From positions 21,448,285-21,512,284 of the forward strand of contig NC_052475.1 in assembly GCF_009730915.1 (NCBI RefSeq): a stretch of DNA of 64,000 nt, written 5' to 3'. Shown piece by piece: positions 11,701-23,239 of this stretch (position 1 is its first letter; the number at the start of each line of letters is the position of its first letter). The notes below the pieces were generated by a model that was not told where the DNA came from, did not search any database, and worked only from the letters and a program-made list of their open reading frames with translations. The position numbers were made by a program, and so were the translations under genes. Origin of the DNA: Dioscorea cayenensis subsp. rotundata. Taxonomy: Eukaryota > Streptophyta > Magnoliopsida > Dioscoreales > Dioscoreaceae.

Positions 11701-14076
11701 AGTTCTGTTCTCATTATCGAGTAAAATGAAAATACAAATCCATACGCAGACAAAGGAATACCAAAGGCACAAAGTCACCAAATGTAAAATTCTGGAAAAA
11801 GCATAAGAGGTGGCTAAAAATGAGTTCAAAAACAGATATTGTCTATATATTTGTGGAGGGACTTGAGATCTTCCCAAATTTATAGAATATAAATTAAAAT
11901 ACGTGGAGGAGCTATATATCCATCTATGAGAATAATTCATGTCTAAATCAGATTTCTATAACATTTTATAGCTGTCCTTACTATCCTTAAAGCAAGAGAA
12001 ACACAAAATTGATAGCATCCATGAAATGACAAATATTCCTTGAAAATAACTGTGGCCTTATACCCTGTATAATATATATACATCTAACAAGCAAATCAGA
12101 CGCCCTACCATTTAGCAAGCATATTAACCAGACCTTCTGTGTACCAACAGAATAAGCAAGACAATAGTGGATATAACATCACAGTTTACATTAGTTACAT
12201 GGAATAGATATGATATCCGCACTCTAGTGAAGGGGTAGATTTCAATAATTAACCTGATCATATAAATTCAAGCTTCTTCTAGGATTGCAAATTAAGACAT
12301 CTTATTGGCATCCTATTTTGCATTTTCTTTTATCCACTTACTAACCCCAGCTAAACAGACTCCTTGTTTACTCAGTCAATTTATCATGCCAACCAAACTA
12401 AACCCTCCAAAACATGGATGCAAAATGATAAGCCTTGTGAGAGAACATATTTCAGCTATACGCTCCTCTCTTCAATCTCCACCACACTACTAAATATATC
12501 CTAATCAACAATACCTTAAAAACTTCAATGAGTCTCCTTGTGTTATTCAACAAGACTAGTTACAAATAATCTTCCATCAACATACTAATCTGCATCAAAA
12601 TATAGGATTCACACATATGCTACAATGTTTTCACTTGCATCTCTATTATGCATGACTACAAACTTGTGCTAGCCATATTGACAATAGATTTTATTTCTTC
12701 ATATAGCACCCTGCCAATCATAATAATTGGATTTTATGATTAATAACCATCGGCCAAGGGCTGATCTTTAAGCAGTACCCACACTATAAACAGATTCATG
12801 AAAACCTCCCGTCTTTTGTCTCTTATCTTTGAGAACATAGTAACTTTACAAAGAACCTTTCACAACAATAGGATCATCCTAAGAAAGAGTGATTGGACAT
12901 ATATTATTGGATGCATAATACACTATGATGACTTGACAAAAACATAAACAGGCAAGCATGCCGCATAGGCTAGAATTGTTATTGGTACTTATTTTGATCT
13001 CTAACAGATTACTGCTTGCTCAATTCCAATTATCATATATATATAAAAAGATTGTGAAATTTGTTTCCTTTCTCTCTAATATGTGCTATTCAGAAGAAAG
13101 AGTTCCATCCCCCTTTGCGACTAGCTTCGTAGAGCTAGATTGATGACACCTAGAACTAAGAATCTGGCAGGCCTAGACTAAATACTACACTGTGCAGCAA
13201 ACAAACGTCAACAAACAATATGTTCCAAAATCCATAGCTACAGCAACGCATCCTCAAATCTGTTAAAAACTTTACGAATGGCGTGCCCCCAAAAACTTCA
13301 ATTTGAAATGCATGACACAAAGCACCTAAGTTTATTACCAACACAATCAAAAGATTCATAACCAGTGAACAATAGCAACGATATTGAGGAAGTTCAAAAG
13401 CTTTTCAAAGATCTTTGTTCCAATCATGGCTTACAGCCCAAGCCCGCCTTAAGGTTTCTTACCTTTGGGAAGTTCATAATAAATGCAAAATATTCTTTTT
13501 TTTTTTTAAAGAAATGTAAAATATTCTTGTTTAATGAAAAGGGTATTAAGATAGAAAGGGTCTAAATGCATTTGCTATGTTAATTAGATGCCACTTTAAC
13601 AGATTAAGAGTTCAAAATGCAGAGTTTGCAACAGTATTAAGTTCAAATGATGGCAGAATATGTGTCACAACAGGATTCAATTCATACATCTAAAGTTGCA
13701 CGTACCACTTCTAACTGAAACCAACTTTAACACATCAACAAATCCTGAAAACTTGCAAAAAGCAGCTTCCTTGAAATACAAATGAAAATATTTCAAAATT
13801 ATATCCGTCTCCAGAATAAGGTTTTCCTCTTACTTAAATAGTATATATGATGGATCAAACACTGCAGCATCACACAACTAAGAAATCAAGGTGAGGCTCT
13901 AAACAAAAGGAAAATAAAATTTAGAATTATAATCATACCACAAGGGTGTCATCTGTGTAATCCCCCATGAACTCCTTCAGTTTTTCCTTCACCCTCTCCC
14001 GCAGCATTGCAGCACCCTCTCCTGAGAAGTTAGCCCTGAAAGTTCTAGCATCCCCATCTCGTTCTCCGTCATCCAT
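5718..14076 (-). CDS. RNA-binding protein with PWI-like N-terminus and C-terminal PABPN1-like RRM (nine exons, 709 aa)
   Basis: Exons read on the minus strand: 14076-13939, 9802-9702, 9603-9222, 8369-7494, 7174-7117, 6649-6591, 6506-6400, 6318-6231, 6038-5718. The reading frame is continuous through all junctions (2130 nt). Residues 1 to about 95 (MLRERVKEKLKEFMGDYTDD ... FVSWLWDHLSSNLHVYV) look like the PWI-like fold of Nab2/ZC3H14 N-termini. The middle is charged, with basic/Ser-Arg-rich (RRSRSPR) and acidic parts, and probably disordered. Residues about 528-606 are one RRM: TVFVSNV (RNP2-like) and SAYVEFL (RNP1-like), most like PABPN1. After it comes an Arg/Gly/Ser-rich tail. Likely nuclear mRNA 3'-end or poly(A) RNA binding, inferred from domains. 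From memory this is the family of Arabidopsis At3g12640. Intron 6 has a GC donor. Exon 1 is separated by a 4.1 kb intron. Confidence 0.87.
6507..6590 (-). other. GC-AG intron within the RRM coding region
   Basis: Exon 6 ends with the AAT codon of VFVSN. The intron then begins GCAAGTACC (6590-6582), a strong match to the GC-AG donor consensus, and ends in CAG at 6509-6507. No GT donor keeps the RRM frame: the next exon starts with the V of VHFAATK, as required by the fold. Confidence 0.8.
10736..11571. mobile_element. Non-autonomous TIR element in intron 1
   Basis: Begins CTTAAAGCGCT (10736-10746) and ends with its exact inverse AGCGCTTTAAG (11561-11571). GC-rich ends packed with GGCGC/AGGCG motifs surround an AT-rich core. 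The core holds four tandem copies of a unit of about 62 bp. No coding capacity is seen. I could not find a convincing target duplication, so the true ends may lie slightly outside (GGCACCTAGTGC follows). Confidence 0.55.
10920..11170. repeat. Four tandem copies of a ~62 bp unit
   Basis: The unit runs roughly GATTTTAAAAAGGCACAC, an ACTAATAA-like part, AATAAATTTAGGGGAG and AAAAACTAGG, with starts near 10920, 10982, 11044 and 11102. Copies differ by point changes and small indels. Confidence 0.75.
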
Positions 14077-14860
14077 GTCTCCTGAGTTCCAAAGTCAGTC
14101 TGCAAAACCCTAATCCAGCCCTCCAATCTCAAGAAAACAACAATCCTCAAAATGCCTGAAAGTAAAAGGTAATGAAGAACATCAGATTATTCCCTGTCTA
14201 GGTTTTACCATGTTGAACAGCATCACCCTCCTATCATCATCATCATCAAAAATCAACACGATTAGAACAATGAAAGCTAAGAAACTGTTGCCCGATTAGC
14301 AAGACGAATTCAACCATCAACGAAACATCCACTCTAAGCCCCAGGACTCTCAAATAAAATTTTGCAGATAAATAACATCTACAAATACCAAACAAAAGAT
14401 ATACACATCGATAGAGAAATTCACGATCCTCTCAAATTAAAGGAAAATAAGAAAAGTTAACCCAAAAACATTGATGGGAACTCAAATCCCACAAAACCAT
14501 TCGCAAAATTAAACACCATCGATATCATCGGCCAATCTCCATTTAAAGACCCAAACAGCAAAATTCAAGCAATCAAAACCCTAGCGCACCTGCAAACACG
14601 CCTCAATCCAGACCCCCAGCCTAACAGCTCAAGGTCCGCTCAAAACCCCTGCGCCAAAAGAGAATGAAAAGCATCAACCCACCGCCATCGACGATGCAAA
14701 GCATCAAAACTGAAGATCGAAACGAAACAGTGATCACACCTCCAAATCGATATTGAAAGCGAAACCCTAACCCTAGTTCCCGACGATCGGAGCCTAAACG
14801 AAGGGAAGGAAGAGGAGTAGTACGGTTCCGGGAAAAGGTTTTAGGTACTACGCTCCACGG
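14077..14860 (-). promoter_or_regulatory. 5' UTR/promoter of the RRM gene, with telo-box
   Basis: Upstream of the start codon at 14076. An AAACCCTAACCCTAG telo-box lies at 14762-14776 (AGGGTTAGGGTTT on the gene strand). Such boxes are common in promoters of plant translation and RNA-processing genes. A possible 5' UTR intron would end at TTTGCAG (about 14590-14596). The TSS is not determinable by eye. Confidence 0.5.
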
Positions 14861-14876
14861 GAACGCCATATAAGTA

Positions 14877-15367
14877 GAGACCATGTGGGATGTGGCCCGA
14901 GTTTGAGCGCTCATCTCAAAGCCCACGTGTCGCCCTGAAAATAAAAGTTCCCATCAGACTCACTGTTGATGATCGATATGCTTTAAGAGTCGTGTCCATC
15001 ACGATACGAAATTGTCTAATAGTCCTTGAAAAATATTGCAGCTTTTTGTTTCCATATTAGTTATAATATCAGTTTTTTATGTGATTTTTTTAATTTTAAA
15101 AAATGTTGTAAAATAGGAAATTATTGGGGAAGATTTTAAAAAATCATGTAAAAGAATAATTGATCCGTTAATCGAAATAGCACATGAGTTCATTTGTTAA
15201 TTGAGTAATTAATACTAAAAAATAAGTATAATCAAATAATTATTTTATTTAGATAATTAGAAATTTATAAATTTAATTAATATCTTTGAAATAAAACTTT
15301 TCTTCCATGTATATAACAAGACTTTAATTATTTAATTAATTGTTTTGTAATCCCAACAAAACTCATA
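14877..15367. other. Intergenic AT-rich DNA
   Basis: No open frame with a recognisable domain and no repeat end seen before the MITE at 15368. Confidence 0.6.
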
Positions 15368-15931
15368 GGGGCCGTTTGGTTCACGGTAATGATATATTAC
15401 CACGTAACGAGATTACCGTGGTAATAAGATTGGGAATGTTATATGCCCAGGAATGTTGTGGTAATTCATGATAACGATGTTTGGTTGAAAACTCATGTTA
15501 CATAGTAATCAACTTGGTAATATTCTAAATTTCCCAAAATACCCTTGTGTCTACTATTTTATGCAAGTTTAAATTTAAAATAAAATAAAATTTTGGATAA
15601 AAATTAAATTTTCGAAGCTAAACATATTCAAAAAATAATGTTATTTAAATTTAATTTTTTTATCCAACAAATAAAGTATGAAAATTATTATATTTAAACA
15701 AAGGGCATATTTGTCCAAAAAATATTTCAGATTAACACTCACTTGGTAATCCAACATAGCCACCTATTTTGGTGGTAATGGGATTACCAAGTTTCTTGGT
15801 AATCTTCGAAGGTTAGTAATCACATATTACCATCAATATTACCACCATCAATAATCCAAACATGGTAATGTGAAAAGATTACCACGTAACAGACGGTAAT
15901 GTTTGCACATTACCGCCAACCAAACGGCCCC
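15368..15931. mobile_element. MITE (Tourist/PIF-Harbinger-like)
   Basis: 564 bp with perfect 14 bp ends GGGGCCGTTTGGTT / AACCAAACGGCCCC, extended by GGTAATG-containing imperfect inverted sequence. Flanks show ATA on both sides (3 bp target duplication, consistent with Tourist-like elements). Many GGTAAT/ATTACC motifs inside could fold into a long hairpin. No coding capacity. Confidence 0.78.
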
Positions 15932-16384
15932 ATAAAGTCATTGTAAATATAGCTAGTATGTCAGTTAAGGATTAAATTAATTTTTTAAGGCATAAACAGA
16001 TGGCTATATAATATTTTTTTAAAAAAAATATCATATTAAAAATAGTTGTCATTAATGAGATTATTATAAAAAAGGAATTTATAATAAAAAAAAATTGCAA
16101 GTCGAGAAGGAGAACTATAAGTAAATAAAACAACAATTATATCATAAAAAAAAGACAATATATAGAAATCATAAAAAAAAAATTCGTTAAAATTTTAATC
16201 TCAAAATAATATCTAAAAACATAAAAAAAAATCAATAATATGTGGTTAAAAAAACAACTCCAATATAAAATAGTTATGACTTTATTTTCTTTTAAAAAAA
16301 TTGAAAAATAAGCTAAAGAGTCGAACTTATGCTCTATTGTCTTAATGAGTTAAACTTGATTCAAATTTGGGTCGGTTAAAAAGT
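15932..16384. other. Intergenic A-rich DNA
   Basis: Very A-rich; short frames only, nothing recognised. Confidence 0.6.
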
Positions 16385-17325
16385 ACCAAATCAAGTTTGA
16401 GGATGGCAAAGCTCAGCTTTGTTGAGCTCGATTTCAACCTTAGCCAACTTTAGACATTTCAAAAAAAAATATTTTGTTATGATAAGAAAATAAATGAAAA
16501 TTTTCAATATTACGAACATATTGTTCAAAAATTATAATAAAAACAGAAAAAAGAAAAGTAAATTAAGATCACACAAACAATTTTAATGTTAAATAATTTA
16601 AAAAAATCATAAATCCAGTAAATATTCACTCATTCAAAAGTATTATTTGGCGCATTATTTTTGTGTGTGTGTTTTATTTTGATTAGTCACAGACTCTTAA
16701 CCATCATATTAGAAGGGAAGCCCATTCTGACTTTGGCTTTACAGAGGAAATGAAATGCTAATTTCCTAGTGTAGAGATAGTCCTTTGATCTAAATTTTTT
16801 TAATATTATATTTATATCTATAAGATTACATTTTTTATTAGTACATAATAAATTGCAATGATTTTTTTTAAGTATATAGTAAGTTTAAATTTGTAAATTA
16901 TTTTAGAAGCTTTATAAAAAATATATTTTCAAACTTTGAATTATTTAGTTATAAATTTTGGCTACGAGGGCAAAATGTATCTATTACTTAAGAAAATGAG
17001 CAAGAGACAAACTTCTTTGTTATCCATATGTTTTACAATTTTGAATATTTAGACTTATTTTCTCAAATGCTGCTAACTAGCTTTTGTTCAAATAGTAAAA
17101 CTTATTCATAATTTTAAAATAACATACCATGAAATTAACCTTATAGTTGAAATTATTTGTTAATTCGTTGATTTTTTTTAAAATAAATTTATAAGCAACT
17201 GATGAATAACAAAAATAATAATGAAAAAAAAACTTATTGAATTAAATGAGAACAAACACAATGACACATAATTAAAGGCCTTTTATTAGAGCTGAAATAG
17301 AAACATACAATTTCTTTGTCCAAAC
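16385..17325. repeat. Segmental repeat, copy A
   Basis: Aligns by eye over about 900 bp with 18635-19560. Shared landmarks are GGATGGCAAAGCTCAGCT, CCTTAGCCA, TTGTTCAAA, AGTTTAAATTTGTAAATT, ATAAATTTTGGCTA, TTGTTATCCATAT and ACATACCATGAAATTA, in the same order. Copy B lies directly downstream of the F-box 1 gene, so this is a remnant of F-box cluster duplication. Confidence 0.7.
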
Positions 17326-17329
17326 TCTT

Positions 17330-18245
17330 AGCCCTTGTTTAATTGGGGGGTTTTTTGGAGGGGTGAGGAGAAGTTGGGAGGTGTGACCTGTGTTTGGTTA
17401 GCGGAGTAAGGAGGAGGAGTTTGGAGAGGTGCTTCACCCCTCCAAACTACTCACATTCCACCCCTCTAAATCGGGTCTTTTGTAGGGGTGGCATTATTAA
17501 AAAAAAAATTAATGTTTAAACTTTTACTTGTTCTTTTTTATCTGTTGTGAGTAACTGAATCTCACACACCAAAAAAGTTGGTTATTTCACATAATTTAAT
17601 AAAAAAAATAGTTATCTTTCTAAAATTACCCCTAATTTATATCTTTCATATTTTTCTCTCATATTAAATTTGAAAAAGAGAATTGAATAGAGTGTTAGGG
17701 TAATTTTGAAAAAAAAATAATAAATGCTTGATGTTTAAAAATGACAGATAAAAAATAACATGGTTTTATGATAGATAAAAACAAACGGAGGGAGTTTGAA
17801 AAGACCAAATTGCCTTTTTTTTTTTAATTTGAGAAATTACTATAATACCTTTTAAAAATCTAATTTCATCTTTCAAATTAATTTTTTGTCTTATTTTTTT
17901 AATTGTGTCAATTGAAGATTAATAATAATATATTTTTTAAAATTATAATAATAATATTATTATTTGTATAATAATAATAATAAAAATAATAAATATTGTT
18001 ATGATATTAGTATTATACAAATAATATTATTACTAATATTGATTTTGATATTAACAAAGTTTATACAAAATAATGTTAGATATGTATAAAAAATTATTAT
18101 GATCAAATTTATATAAAAGGGCAAATTGATGAAATACACATTACATTTCTCCTCACTCCTCACTCCTACTAACCAAAAAAAAAAAAAAAAATTATCTCTT
18201 CAAACTTCTTAATTGAACCAAATATAAAATTTTTTCAAACCCTCT
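17330..18245. mobile_element. Possible MITE with TTTGGTTAGNGGAG-type inverted ends
   Basis: Left side CCCTTGTTTAATTGGGGGG and TTTGGTTAGCGGAG are mirrored at the right by CTCCTACTAACCAAAAA and CTTAATTGAACCAAATATAA. The interior is AT-rich with TAA repeats (about 17920-18010). Boundaries and family are uncertain and no target duplication was identified. Confidence 0.35.
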
Positions 18246-18634
18246 ATTTTCCAAAAGACTCACAGTGCATGTGTAAACCAATCTTCATAAACAAAAGACT
18301 TTTCACATGGTTTTATTAAGGGTAAAGATTGTAAATCTTCAAAATAGTGTTTTGGAGGGTAAAAATATTGGTTAATTCAAGCCATTTATCATTGAAGAAG
18401 GTATTTGCATTCAAACAATTTTATTTTCAACTTTTCATTCCAAAGTCGTGATTTTTTATTGTATTATAGGATAAATTACATAAAACTCTTTTAAAAAATC
18501 TTTGTGATAGGACGCATAAATCTCTCCAAGGACAGCGTGCCTCTTAATTGACCTTATTTGTTCAATTGCTAAACTTTTTGTGATTTGTTAGAACGCCAAC
18601 TCTACATCTTCATAACAAAATGTGCCAAGTCTAG

Positions 18635-18762
18635 AGTTTGAGGATGGCAAATCTCAGCTCCATTGAGCTAGATTACAACCTTAGCCATTTTAAAACCAAC
18701 ATTTTGTTGTGATAAAATAAAAAACTGAAAAGTTTCATTTTTGAACATATTGTTCAAATATG

Positions 18763-18806
<44 letters not shown>

Positions 18807-19560
18807 AAGTAAATTGAGAACCCACAAACATAAAAAAGAGGATGTTAAATAATTAAAAAAATAATAAATATCAGGTAAATATTCAATGATTAATTCAAAA
18901 ATATTATTGTTTGGTTATTATGTTCTTTGTGTGTTTTTTTAAATATGAATAATCACTGTTTTACTAAAAATGGAACGAAATGAGATTTGATTGTTCCTCG
19001 GTTGAAAAGAGATGTCTTGAGCAATCAGAGAAGCACTTTGATAAACAGAAGGGAAACCAATATCAACGGAAGTAGGAAAAAAAATTAAAATACCACTCTC
19101 CTATTGTAGGGATAGGTATTGATATAAGATTACTTTTTTTTATATGTAATAAATTACAATGAATTTTCTTAGTGGGTAATAAGTTTAAATTTGTAAATTC
19201 TTTTAAAAGCTTTGTAAAAAAATTATTTTAAAATTTTGAATTATTTTAGTTATAAATTTTGGTTAGACTGCAAAATATATCAATTACTCAAGAAAATAAG
19301 GAGACAAACATCTTAATTTGTTATCCATATCTTCTTAATTTTGAATATTTTGATTTATTTTCTCAAAACAGTATAAATTATTCTTAATTTTAAAATAACA
19401 TACCATGCAATTATCCTTAGTTGAAATTATTTGTTAATTTGTTGATTGTTTTTAAATTAATTTATAAATAACTAAAGAATAACGAAAAAAAAAATTAAGT
19501 TATGGAATTAAATGAAAACAAACATTCAATTTCACCTTGTTCCAAACTCTTAATGAGAAT
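18635..19560. repeat. Segmental repeat, copy B (3' flank of F-box gene 1)
   Basis: Second copy of the 16385-17325 module. It contains a (TA)n tract at 18765-18806 that copy A lacks. A worn third copy starts near 21790, and short pieces recur near 34230-34320 next to F-box gene 2. Confidence 0.7.
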
Positions 19561-19614
19561 GCATAACTAATATACATAAACATCAAACCCAAACAAAGTA
19601 AATAGTATATATAA

Positions 19615-20811
19615 TCAATTTGAAGGAAAAGCCAAAGTGGGTCTATATGAGACTACATGATAATAGTTATATAAATAAGGATTTAATCCATCTATATCAG
19701 GGACGACCTCACACATTGTTTTGTTCATAAGATTATATAACAAGATCTTATTTCTACTGCGAAAAAATAGTTTATCATTCTTTTTTCTTACCCCTTGGAG
19801 TGTGTTTAGTGGCCAAGATTCAAACATAAAATAGATAACAGGACAAAAATTTTCTTTAATAATATTACATCCATAAGCTTCTTCAAAATCCACATGATAT
19901 AAGCTAGACCATTTTGAGAAATCTTTAGCAAGCTCTAAAATATCAAAAACCAATCGGTGACCTTCTTCGGAAACAATTAGATGTAAATGATCCTTAGATT
20001 CCCTGAAATATACAACATTAAGTTTGGTTCCATCATATTTGTTTGGCAACTGTATTTCCCGCCATTTATAATTTTTAATATTGAAAGACATTATAAATAA
20101 ATTATTACTGGCATTTCCTAATGAAATCCAATTAGCATGTCCATTCCAAAAGACTGCTGATGCATGTAGAAACCAGCCCTCATGAACAAAAGACTTTCCA
20201 CAATTTTCCCACTTACCGGTTTGGAAAGAATATAACCTAACAAGACATCTTAATCTATAATTTTCTAAGCGAACATACTCTAACATGATAACACAATTAT
20301 AAGGGATCAATACCATGCTTTTAGAATAAGATTCATGAAAGTTCAATCCAGGTTCTGGCATAGGAATTTGTTTGAAATCCATTGTGATGGGATTATGTAG
20401 ATAATAGAAGAACATGAGTGTGTTCTTGTTGGAAGATACATGGAGCTGGTATAGAAGCATGCCACCCAAATAACTAGCCTGAATTCCAAGCATCTCATAA
20501 GAAGTATGAGTGATACTCACAGTTTGTTTTAACATATTGGAGATGGGGGGATAAGGGAGTAAGTGTGTAACCGGTGCATCATCAACATTGAGTGAGCAAT
20601 AAAATGAAAAAGCTCCGACACTGAATATAATTTCGGAGACTGCATGTCGACATGTGTGAGTGGAGATGAAATATGGATCAGAGATGATGGAGTGCCACAG
20701 TTTACACACGCTTTTGAATCTTAGCACAGACCGAATTGGAAGCCAAGAGATTATTTCGAGCATGAGATCACTTGAGAACATGTCTGCAACAATGCTTTTC
20801 GTTATTGCCAT
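19615..20811 (-). CDS. F-box protein with F-box-associated domain, gene 1 (398 aa, intact)
   Basis: Single-exon open frame. Residues about 14-50 form an F-box (LMLEIISWLPIRSVLRFKSV then CKLWHSIISDPYFI), which binds SKP1 in SCF ubiquitin ligases. The rest (about 90-390) has the alternating aromatic pattern of the plant FBA type-1/3 domain, with blocks such as MDFKQIPMPEPGLNF, VFWNGHANWISL and YKWREIQLP, thought to recognise the substrate. Length near 400 residues is typical. Start chosen at the first Met of the open frame, about 15 residues before the F-box. Closest relative in the window is the gene at 34693-35910; a third, broken copy lies at 36520-44532. The substrate cannot be deduced. Confidence 0.9.
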   Translation of the reverse strand: MAITKSIVADMFSSDLMLEIISWLPIRSVLRFKSVCKLWHSIISDPYFISTHTCRHAVSEIIFSVGAFSFYCSLNVDDAPVTHLLPYPPISNMLKQTVSITHTSYEMLGIQASYLGGMLLYQLHVSSNKNTLMFFYYLHNPITMDFKQIPMPEPGLNFHESYSKSMVLIPYNCVIMLEYVRLENYRLRCLVRLYSFQTGKWENCGKSFVHEGWFLHASAVFWNGHANWISLGNASNNLFIMSFNIKNYKWREIQLPNKYDGTKLNVVYFRESKDHLHLIVSEEGHRLVFDILELAKDFSKWSSLYHVDFEEAYGCNIIKENFCPVIYFMFESWPLNTLQGVRKKNDKLFFRSRNKILLYNLMNKTMCEVVPDIDGLNPYLYNYYHVVSYRPTLAFPSN

Positions 20812-20975
20812 GGAGCACTACACATGGATGCAATTCTATATGTGCATGTGTATATATATGTATGGCCCTGTAAAAGTGGATATTGTTGATGTGTTGTTGT
20901 AAAAATTAAGGTTTTTTTTAATGTGTCCTTATCTTTATTGTTGATAATTGATATATAGATTTTATAAAAATATAG

Positions 20976-21014
<39 letters not shown>

Positions 21015-21059
21015 AAAAAGTGGATAAACCATCTAGATTAGATAGAACAAAACAAGTAC
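20812..21059. promoter_or_regulatory. Upstream region of F-box gene 1
   Basis: Holds the promoter side of the minus-strand F-box gene. The segment ACACATGGATGCAATTC next to the ATG recurs upstream of F-box gene 2 (about 35935) and, as CACTTGGATGCAAACC, near 49980. A (TA)n tract lies at 20981-21011. Confidence 0.5.
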
Positions 21060-21605
21060 AACTATCTAGATGTGGTAAGATCAGTACAACAAAAGGGAAC
21101 AACAACATGGATCAGGGAACAACAACATGGATCAGCCAAAGCCCCTAAAGATATAACAAAATCAACTGCTAGCCAATGCCAGAGTCATGTTCCGCATCGG
21201 TCGACAGTGAGCCACCGAGATCTTTCGCACGTGGGCCAAGAAACTTCAAACTTCTTCTGACAGTAAAGATATCTTCATCCATCTTCACCCTAGCTCCATC
21301 TGCAATAGACGAACACCAAGATACAAGCATTTGATCAATATTCAGAACAACACAATGAGCAGGCAATACATTGGCATTGAAAATACAATTATTTCTAGCT
21401 AGCTAAATATTCCAGGTTATCGCTTTCACAACTAAGGCCCCAAACTCTTTTTTTACAGGAGGCAGGCATATTCTCCACTGGCCCCAAAGGTCCTTTAGCA
21501 AAGAAGGTGGCTGTGGCAGATGCAGGAGTCTGATAAAGTAATCCCACACATATTTAGCCAATGAGCACTGAATGAACAGATGATCCACCGATTTAGATGC
21601 AGTAG
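21060..21605 (-). mobile_element. LINE 3' fragment (zf-RVT and C-terminal part)
   Basis: The minus strand encodes MDHLFIQCSLAKYVWDYFIR followed by a Leu/Pro/Trp-rich stretch, a stop, then NNCIFNANVLPAHCVVLNID. This is the usual cysteine/histidine end of plant LINE ORF2 proteins. Only the extreme 3' end is present, as in 5'-truncated insertions; the (TA)n at 20981-21011 may be its tail. It shares the zf-RVT block with the LINE at the window start but is a different copy. Confidence 0.75.
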
Positions 21606-21955
21606 GGATGGCAATTTTTCAGTTTATTTAAATCTTAGCCAAAACTTGCTTAAAAAACTTTATCATGTTTTAGGATTTAAATTAAAACCTAAATCGGTTT
21701 AAGATTTGATTGTTATGATTTTCATAACAAATTGAGCCGAGGCACACAAATGAAGTTCAAATTAAGTTTTATTCAGGCTTAGGTTTAGTTAAAAAAGTGT
21801 TGAATTTGAGAATGGGAAAGCTGAACTCATCTTATCTCGATTGCAACTTATCTTATTGTGATAAATAATAATAATAATTGAAAGGTAATTGGGTTCGGTC
21901 AAAAAACAAAGTATTACATAGATTGTTAATTTTAAGTAAATGTAACTTTTAGGCA

Positions 21956-22035
<80 letters not shown>

Positions 22036-22115
22036 CATTTCAAAGTATTTATTGAGCGTGATTGATTAAATTTTTAATTATATTTTAAAAAGTATTGTGT
22101 ATTAGGTCAAGATGT
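21606..22115. repeat. Degenerate repeat module plus long (TA)n
   Basis: About 21780-21880 is a worn copy of the F-box-flank module (GAATTTGAGAATGGGAAAGC). 21958-22034 is a TA microsatellite of about 77 bp. Confidence 0.6.
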
Positions 22116-22123
22116 GATATTTC

Positions 22124-22632
22124 TAGTAGTGTCAAACGGGCCGGCACGGGCCCACTGTAGCCCACGCACTATGTGTACTCGAGCCGGCATGACCCGTCTA
22201 GAAATCGTGCCAGGCCAGCACGATCCGCTAACCACCAAAGTTGGCCCAACACGTGGCCCGACCCGGTTATATTATATTTATATTTTTTATTTTAAACTCA
22301 AAAATATAAAAAAATACCCTAAAATTGCTAAAAATATATTAAAAAAAATATCCTAAAATTCAAAAACATAGAACTAAAAGCCTTATTGACTAAAAAAAAT
22401 AAAAAATATACCAAAAAAATTAAAAAAAAAAAAATTGCATTTGGCATGCCGGGCCATGTTAGCTTGAAGCGGGCTGGGGGCCGTCTTAGCCGCTGGTCGC
22501 AAACCCCTAACCCGAAAGACGGCAGCGGGTTTGGGCCGTGCTTGGCCCGGGCATGGTCTTGTAACCATGAACAACCCAACTCATGCCGGGCCGTGCTGGG
22601 CCCTGGCCGGCACGGCCTATTTGACACCACTA
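22124..22632. mobile_element. hAT-type non-autonomous element
   Basis: 509 bp. The ends TAGTAGTGTCAAACGGGCCG and CGGCCTATTTGACACCACTA form imperfect inverted repeats. A perfect 8 bp target duplication GATATTTC (22116-22123 and 22633-22640) identifies the hAT superfamily. GC-rich subterminal parts with GGCCGGCACGGGCC motifs flank an AT-rich core. No transposase. Confidence 0.88.
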
Positions 22633-22640
22633 GATATTTC

Positions 22641-23238
22641 AAAAGCACTTTTTAGGACTAGTGGTATTTTTATTTTTATTTATTTATTTATTTTTGCAAG
22701 ATGAGTAGTTAAGCCCCTAAAAAAGGCAGAAGTGTGCATAAGCCTCGAAGTAAGCAGAGGTGGAGCCTGCGCATACATGGGAGCTATAATGATTCGAACT
22801 CTTGGCCCGGCTACCAATAGACACTTGATTGTTAATAATGGTTTCATTAGGCTAAAGGTTGTAATATTTCAAAGGAGTGTTTTGGAGGCTATAAATATTG
22901 ACTAATTCAAGTCATATGTCATTCAAGAAGCCATTTGCATTCAAACAACTTAGTCTTCAACTTAGGCTATAAATTTCTCGTTAAGTTGTAGAATTATGGA
23001 ATACGGTGTACAGACTATGAAATACCCAATAAATCATTTTACAACATAATTAAATTACATAAATAAATAAATAAATCGCAAATATAGAACAATAATAGAA
23101 ATACCAACAGAGATAATACCAAAATTTCAAGAATAAAATAAATTTCTTATTGATTAAATAATTAACCATGCATCTGAAATACAGAGTTGTACTGGTGTAA
23201 GAGCCTATCTGATTCCAGTCTACAAAGTTGGGTTCACT
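22641..23238. other. Intergenic; possible tRNA-derived SINE remnant at ~22715-22830 (-)
   Basis: On the minus strand GAGTTCGAATC (around 22795) is a good B-box of a tRNA-like promoter. An A-box-like TCTATTGGTAGCC lies before it. No target duplication was found, so this is weak. The remainder is AT-rich. Confidence 0.3.
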
Positions 23239-23239
23239 G

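Larger units (their letters stand above)
9803..13938 (-). other. Large first intron of the RRM gene
   Basis: 4136 bp between GTATGATTA (13938) and GTGCAG (9803). AT-rich with many short open frames but no recognisable domain. It hosts the TIR element at 10736-11571. Confidence 0.75.

Noticed and set aside
14621..14926. Minus-strand open frame of 101 codons upstream of the RRM gene
   Set aside because: Lies in the promoter/5' UTR, overlaps the telo-box and has no recognisable protein features.
21789..22043. Open frame encoding Tyr-Ile repeats
   Set aside because: Produced by the (TA)n microsatellite.
22386..22655. Overlapping open frames on both strands in a GC-rich patch
   Set aside because: They fall within the hAT element's subterminal repeats; no transposase motif.
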